Positions 60,221-64,000 of a stretch of 64,000 bases of DNA are shown here, one piece after another (the stretch's first letter is position 1; each line of letters begins with the position of its first letter). Made by a program: the position numbers and the translations under genes. Source of the stretch: Candidatus Eisenbacteria bacterium (GTDB lineage Bacteria; Eisenbacteria; RBG-16-71-46; CAIMUX01; JAHJDP01). Under the pieces are notes generated by a model, which worked only from the letters and a program-made list of their open reading frames with translations, had not been told where the DNA came from and ran no database searches. The DNA lies in the NCBI GenBank assembly GCA_018831195.1, contig JAHJDP010000117.1:1-64000 (forward strand), given 5' to 3'.

Positions 60221-62536
60221 CTATCGAAGATAGCGATCCAGCCATCCAAAGATTTCATCCCACATGAGCAACCACGATTTCGGATGGAGGATATGATGCC
60301 CTTCATCCGGGAATGTTAAAAATCTGGCATCAATGCCCTGCCTCTTGAGGGTCGAATAGGTTTGAAGGCCGTCACTCAAATCAACCCGGTAATCGCGCTG
60401 GCCGTGGATGATCAAAGTCGGTGTCCGCATCCGGTGAGCGAAGCTGGAAGACGAGTTGGCCCTGTACGTTTCCGGCTGAACCCATGGCGGCCCGGAAAAT
60501 TCCCACTCGGGAAACCATAACTCGTCGGTCGTCCCCCAACCCGCCGTCTCGTCGAAAGAGCCGGAGTGGGAAACAAAACAAGAGAACCTATCGGTTTGGC
60601 CATTGAGCCAGTTGACGATATACCCGCCGTAGGACCGGCCGATCGCGGCGATCCGGTAGGGATCAATATTGCCATAATGTTCAAGAATATAATCCAGCCC
60701 CAGCCGGATGTCCTGCCCGGGAATATCACCCCAATGGCCGCGGATGGCATCCTGGAAATCGATGCCGAATCCGGCGCTTCCATGGAAATTTATTGTCGCC
60801 ACGGCATAACCCTGCGCGGCGATCATTTGGAAGTTATAACTCCCCAGCCAGAAATCGTGATAAGCCCATTGAGGTCCTCCATGAAAGACGAGCACCAATG
60901 GGATGGCCCCGGGCTGCCGCAGTGACGCGTCCGGAGGCATCACGATAAATCCGTGGATCGTATCCGATAAAGCGCCTTTAAAATGGAAATGTTCCGGCGG
61001 AGTCATCTCCAGATATTGCAGTTTATCGTAATTGTGAAAGGTGATTTGTTGAAGCAGTGACGTTGTCTTTATCGGCGCCATCTCGGGGAAGGGGGATCCA
61101 TAACGCCCATCGACGCAAACAGCGAGATCATCCTCCCAACGTTCCGGGTTCTCCTTCAGCTTTTCTGGATCGCAGAGAAAAACCTCACTGGGCATTCGTG
61201 ATGAGGAGAGGGTCAACAGGAGCCTTCCGTCGGGTAGTGGGGCGAGATCGCTGATGGAACCGGCGCGAAGCAACCTCTCCAGCCGGCCGTCTTTGACCCT
61301 GATACGATAAAGCGCCGCCGCCTCTTTGTCATACGCAGTGAAGTAGAGGTACCGACCGTCAAGACTCCAAGTTAGGCCGCCGGCGGAGCGGTCAAGATCG
61401 CAGGAAAGACATTGATCCTCACCCGATTCAAGATCGTGCAAGACGATCCGCCGCAGATCCGATTCATACCCCGGGCGCGCCATCGATGTGTAGGCGACCC
61501 ATCGGCCCCCCGGCGAGAAGGTCGGGTGATCATCATTGCCGCCGCCCTCGCTCAGACCGCGGGTGAGAAGATCCGCGGCATCCCAGGTTGATTGTCGCCG
61601 CCGGGCAAGTCTTTCGGCTTTCCGCAGATTCAGCAGGAAAAGATCATTGTTGGTGCTGAGGGCTTCATGTCCGTCCATATTCCGGATGACGACCATCCAT
61701 TCCCCATCCGGCGACACGCTATAGGAGAGGCCTTCCGCAAGAGCTATCGGCGGGCAATCGGGGAATCCCGGGGTTAGATCGGTCCAATGATCCGTCGTCG
61801 GGTCCCCGATAAAGACATGGCTTCGAAGCGAGTCCCGCCAACTTGACCAATGGCGCAGTGGAAATTGCTCACTCACGAGCCCGGGACGCGCCTCCCATTT
61901 TGTTACGGACTCATGGCTGCAACCCCAATCACAAGGGGGACACAGGGGATCGACGCGCCGGCTGAAAGCGATGCTCCATCGTTGCGGGTGATCCGTGCTT
62001 GGATTTAACAAGAAACCGTCGATCCCGCCGGGAATACTTGTGACCGGCTCGGCTTCCCCTCCTTGGAGCGAAAGCCTCCAAACCTGGCTGTCGCGAAGGA
62101 AATAGAATGTATCGCCTTCAGAAGACCAACATGGGGATGTGGCGGAAGATCCGAATGTCATCTGGCGTGTGGTGCCGGTCTCGAGATCGAGCAACCATAT
62201 TTGTGTTTTACGTGCCGACTCTTCCGGGTGGTACCGGGTGACGGGATAGAGAACGCGGGTTCCACCAAGATCGACGGATGGGGAACCCACGCGATCCATG
62301 CAGATGAGATGATAAGGGGTGAGGAGTGATGGGTTTGTTAAACCCTCTGGATCTGGGATGCCGGGGGGGGGCAGGGCCCCGCCCTTCATGGGCACCACAA
62401 GGACCAAAAGGAGGAAAATGGGCGCGAAGAAAAGGGCGATGAGATCATGGGGCCTGTGGAAATGAGGAATACAAAGCTCTCCGGGCCGTCTCGCCTGCCA
62501 GAAAGTCCGCCGTTCCTCGTGGGTGCCTTGAATCAT
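60221..62536 (-). CDS. S9-family prolyl oligopeptidase-like peptidase
   Basis: About 771 residues from ATG 62536 (AGGAGGAGG 6 bp upstream). An N-terminal membrane or signal helix (LIALFFAPIFLLLVLVV) suggests export. A WD40-like/TolB-type beta-propeller fills about 75-470 (repeated LxxSPDGxW and FSPGGRWVAYTS). The alpha/beta-hydrolase domain has nucleophile Ser in IGRSYGGYIV, Asp in IIHGQRDYRVDLS and His in FPDEGHHIL. The order matches dipeptidyl or acylaminoacyl peptidases. Peptide breakdown together with the M28 and S8 enzymes is likely. A Cys cluster (CPPCDWGCSHE) in the propeller is unusual. Confidence 0.93.
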   Translation of the reverse strand: MIQGTHEERRTFWQARRPGELCIPHFHRPHDLIALFFAPIFLLLVLVVPMKGGALPPPGIPDPEGLTNPSLLTPYHLICMDRVGSPSVDLGGTRVLYPVTRYHPEESARKTQIWLLDLETGTTRQMTFGSSATSPCWSSEGDTFYFLRDSQVWRLSLQGGEAEPVTSIPGGIDGFLLNPSTDHPQRWSIAFSRRVDPLCPPCDWGCSHESVTKWEARPGLVSEQFPLRHWSSWRDSLRSHVFIGDPTTDHWTDLTPGFPDCPPIALAEGLSYSVSPDGEWMVVIRNMDGHEALSTNNDLFLLNLRKAERLARRRQSTWDAADLLTRGLSEGGGNDDHPTFSPGGRWVAYTSMARPGYESDLRRIVLHDLESGEDQCLSCDLDRSAGGLTWSLDGRYLYFTAYDKEAAALYRIRVKDGRLERLLRAGSISDLAPLPDGRLLLTLSSSRMPSEVFLCDPEKLKENPERWEDDLAVCVDGRYGSPFPEMAPIKTTSLLQQITFHNYDKLQYLEMTPPEHFHFKGALSDTIHGFIVMPPDASLRQPGAIPLVLVFHGGPQWAYHDFWLGSYNFQMIAAQGYAVATINFHGSAGFGIDFQDAIRGHWGDIPGQDIRLGLDYILEHYGNIDPYRIAAIGRSYGGYIVNWLNGQTDRFSCFVSHSGSFDETAGWGTTDELWFPEWEFSGPPWVQPETYRANSSSSFAHRMRTPTLIIHGQRDYRVDLSDGLQTYSTLKRQGIDARFLTFPDEGHHILHPKSWLLMWDEIFGWLDRYLR

Positions 62537-62867
62537 AATGACCTCCTCCTGTCCGGGTCCCACACAGCCTAAGGTTGGAAAGCGGTTCCGGCAAGGATGT
62601 CTCATTGGAAAGTCTTCGCGAATCGTCCTCTTTCGCTGGCCCCTTGGGTGCTTGGTCCCATGACGAAATCCCTTACCTCCTTTCGTATAATAAGTTAGAT
62701 GGCCAGGTCATCCGGTGGGGATGGAACCTTCCTCTTCCTGAAATCCAAGGGCTATAGAGGATAGAGGAGCCGGTGCCTCCTGCCGATCCTTGAAGAAGGG
62801 GTTTTGCCCCCTCAAATCATTGAGTCGGCGAATGACCGGCCCTTCTCAAATGGAGGAGATTGCAAAA
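62537..62867. other. Divergent intergenic region
   Basis: No gene is supported. It separates the S9 peptidase and zinc-ribbon genes. A small hairpin (AAGGGG/CCCCTC, about 62794-62814) lies in the leader of the downstream gene. Confidence 0.4.
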
Positions 62868-63395
62868 ATGAAATGTCCTGCTTGTGGCTTGGATCTCAGA
62901 CCGATAGCGACCGGAGAGATAACCGTGGATGTCTGTGATGGCGGATGTGGAGGGATTTGGTTTGATCGGTTTGAATTGGACAAAGTTGATGAAGAACACG
63001 AGTCGGCCGGGGAAGCCCTATTGGATATTCCGCGAAGAGAAGGGGTACGGATTGAGTTAGAACGCAAACGGCACTGCCCGATTTGCGACGATGTCATCAT
63101 GATACAGCATTTTATGAGTGTGAAGCGCCGAGTCACTATTGATGAATGTGGCGGCTGCGCTGGAATTTGGTTGGATGCTGGAGAGCTGGGGATGATTCGG
63201 GAGCTCTATCGGACGGAAACCGAGAGGAGACAGGCCGCCGATCAATACTTTGAAGAGCTCTTTGGCGGGGATCTTGAGAACATCAAGGCGGAAAGCCATG
63301 AGAAAAAAGCGAAAGCGCGCCGGTTTGCCAAGGCCCTGCGCTTCCTCTGCCCCAGCCAATATATCCCGGGAAAGCAATCTTGGGGGGCCTTCTAA
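62868..63395 (+). CDS. Double zinc-ribbon (zf-TFIIB-like) protein
   Basis: About 175 residues from ATG 62868, 10 bp after GGAGGAG. Two zinc-ribbon units: KMKCPACGLDLRPI with VDVCDGGCGGIWFDRFEL, and RHCPICDDVIMIQHF with IDECGGCAGIWLDAGEL. Each has C-x2-C followed by C-x2-3-C-G-x-W-x-D. The tail is helical and basic. The family is widespread and its function is not known. It is probably cytosolic. Confidence 0.9.
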   Translation: MKCPACGLDLRPIATGEITVDVCDGGCGGIWFDRFELDKVDEEHESAGEALLDIPRREGVRIELERKRHCPICDDVIMIQHFMSVKRRVTIDECGGCAGIWLDAGELGMIRELYRTETERRQAADQYFEELFGGDLENIKAESHEKKAKARRFAKALRFLCPSQYIPGKQSWGAF

Positions 63396-63518
63396 GGAGT
63401 ATGAAAGGCAACATGTTGCGGGGTTTGGGCCTGACGATGCCGCGCCAGAACCGGCTAAACATCCGCAGGGGACCGGTCGATGGATTCGATGGGAATGCCT
63501 TAGCTCGCATGAGGGCGG

Positions 63519-64000
63519 ATGATGATACACATTGATACATTGATCGAAACGGCCAATCGGCTGGAGCCCCTTCCGTCGAGTTTGACGCGTCTTGCCACAC
63601 TGGTGGCGGATGACGATTCGGATATTCGTGAAATCGTAGATGTCGTGTCGTTTGACCAAGCCTTGACGCTTCGGTTGCTGAAAGTCGCGAACTCGGCTTT
63701 CAGCGCATCGATCATGGAAATCACAAATGTGAGAGCCGCCGTCCTGCGATTGGGCAAGGGGATGGTTCTTTCGATTGCCATGGGAACGGCTGTCAAGGGA
63801 TCTCTCAGCAGGGCATTGCCTCAGTACGGTCTTTCGCAGGGGGATTTGTGGCTTCACTCGGTGACGGCGGCGCTGGCGGCAGAAACGATGGGGAAATTTT
63901 GTAAAGCGACGATCTCACCCGCGGCCTTCACCGCCGCCCTATTGCATGATATCGGAAAATTGGTTGTCGCCGGATTTCTTACACCCGACATTCAATCCTA
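63519..64000 (+). CDS. HDOD-domain signalling protein (partial, runs off the window)
   Basis: An open frame from ATG 63519/63522 (GAGGGCGG just before) continues without stop to the window end, at least 160 residues. LEPLPSSLTRLATLVADDDSDIREIVDVVSFDQALTLRLLKVANSAFS and VRAAVLRLGKGMVLSIAMG are the HDOD fold. AALLHDIGKLVVAGFL is the degenerate HD motif. Such proteins act in signal transduction, often with c-di-GMP modules; what follows here is not visible. Confidence 0.88.
   Translation, partial: MMIHIDTLIETANRLEPLPSSLTRLATLVADDDSDIREIVDVVSFDQALTLRLLKVANSAFSASIMEITNVRAAVLRLGKGMVLSIAMGTAVKGSLSRALPQYGLSQGDLWLHSVTAALAAETMGKFCKATISPAAFTAALLHDIGKLVVAGFLTPDIQS

Noticed and set aside
63401-63535. 44-codon open frame after the zinc-ribbon gene with AAGGAG upstream
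   Set aside because: The site is too close to its ATG, the frame overlaps the HDOD start, and the product shows no protein-like features.
1-64000. CRISPR arrays and rRNA genes
   Set aside because: No regularly spaced repeats and no rRNA signatures were seen on either strand.

Overview
The window comes from a moderately G+C-rich, diderm, mostly heterotrophic bacterium. Four large secreted proteins (subtilase, M28 peptidase, phospholipase-D-like protein, peptidylarginine-deiminase-like protein) share a FlgD-like beta-sandwich tail ending in a WDG...G.Y..R pattern. There is also a dockerin-like calcium repeat, outer-membrane porins, two ECF sigma/anti-sigma pairs and a eukaryote-type citrate synthase. 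Together these suggest the FCB-associated lineages (Candidatus Eisenbacteria, Krumholzibacteriota, Latescibacterota and relatives). This is inference from gene style only; no rRNA or marker gene in the window proves it.

Layout. 0.3-4.7 kb: an exported protein of unknown role facing a dockerin-bearing subtilase. 4.8-8.8 kb: an accessory island with an A+T-rich membrane gene, one of two copies of a 53-bp repeat, an 18-bp perfect palindrome, a DUF4440-like gene cut short against a decayed integrase, an AAA/DUF4143 ATPase preceded by two 31-bp palindromic boxes, and a broken Fic gene. 8.9-14.5 kb: two ECF sigma-factor operons around a TPR lipoprotein gene. 14.8-25.4 kb: M28 peptidase, TPR-sulfatase, then a run of methyltransferase, Eis-like acetyltransferase, membrane-spermidine-synthase fusion and zinc alcohol dehydrogenase. 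25.4-33.1 kb: a metal locus. An operon for a Cu/Zn-type permease fused to an HflK-like SPFH domain, plus HflC, HflK and a membrane protein, diverges from a ZnuA-ZnuC-ZnuB importer. 33.3-40.2 kb: glycogen-binding-like module, secreted PLD protein, citrate synthase, branched-chain aminotransferase, DUF547 protein. 40.4-49.2 kb: a complete phosphate regulon (PhoB, PhoR, porin, PstSCAB, PhoU) with a PHO-box-like array of 7-bp units every 11 bp. 49.35-56.5 kb: a tungstate/molybdate and cofactor cluster (ModE-like regulator, cysteine desulfurase, FdhD, TupABC, MoeA, MoaA). 56.6-64 kb: a second porin, a secreted deiminase, an S9 peptidase, a zinc-ribbon protein and the start of an HDOD protein.

How the parts work together. 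The Pho block senses phosphate starvation and imports phosphate through its own porin and Pst transporter. The Tup/Moe/Moa/FdhD/desulfurase block imports the oxyanion, makes and loads the pterin cofactor, and supplies sulfur for a formate-dehydrogenase-like enzyme encoded elsewhere. The metal locus pairs import with a probable export/quality-control machine built on three SPFH proteins. I consider it the most unusual system here.
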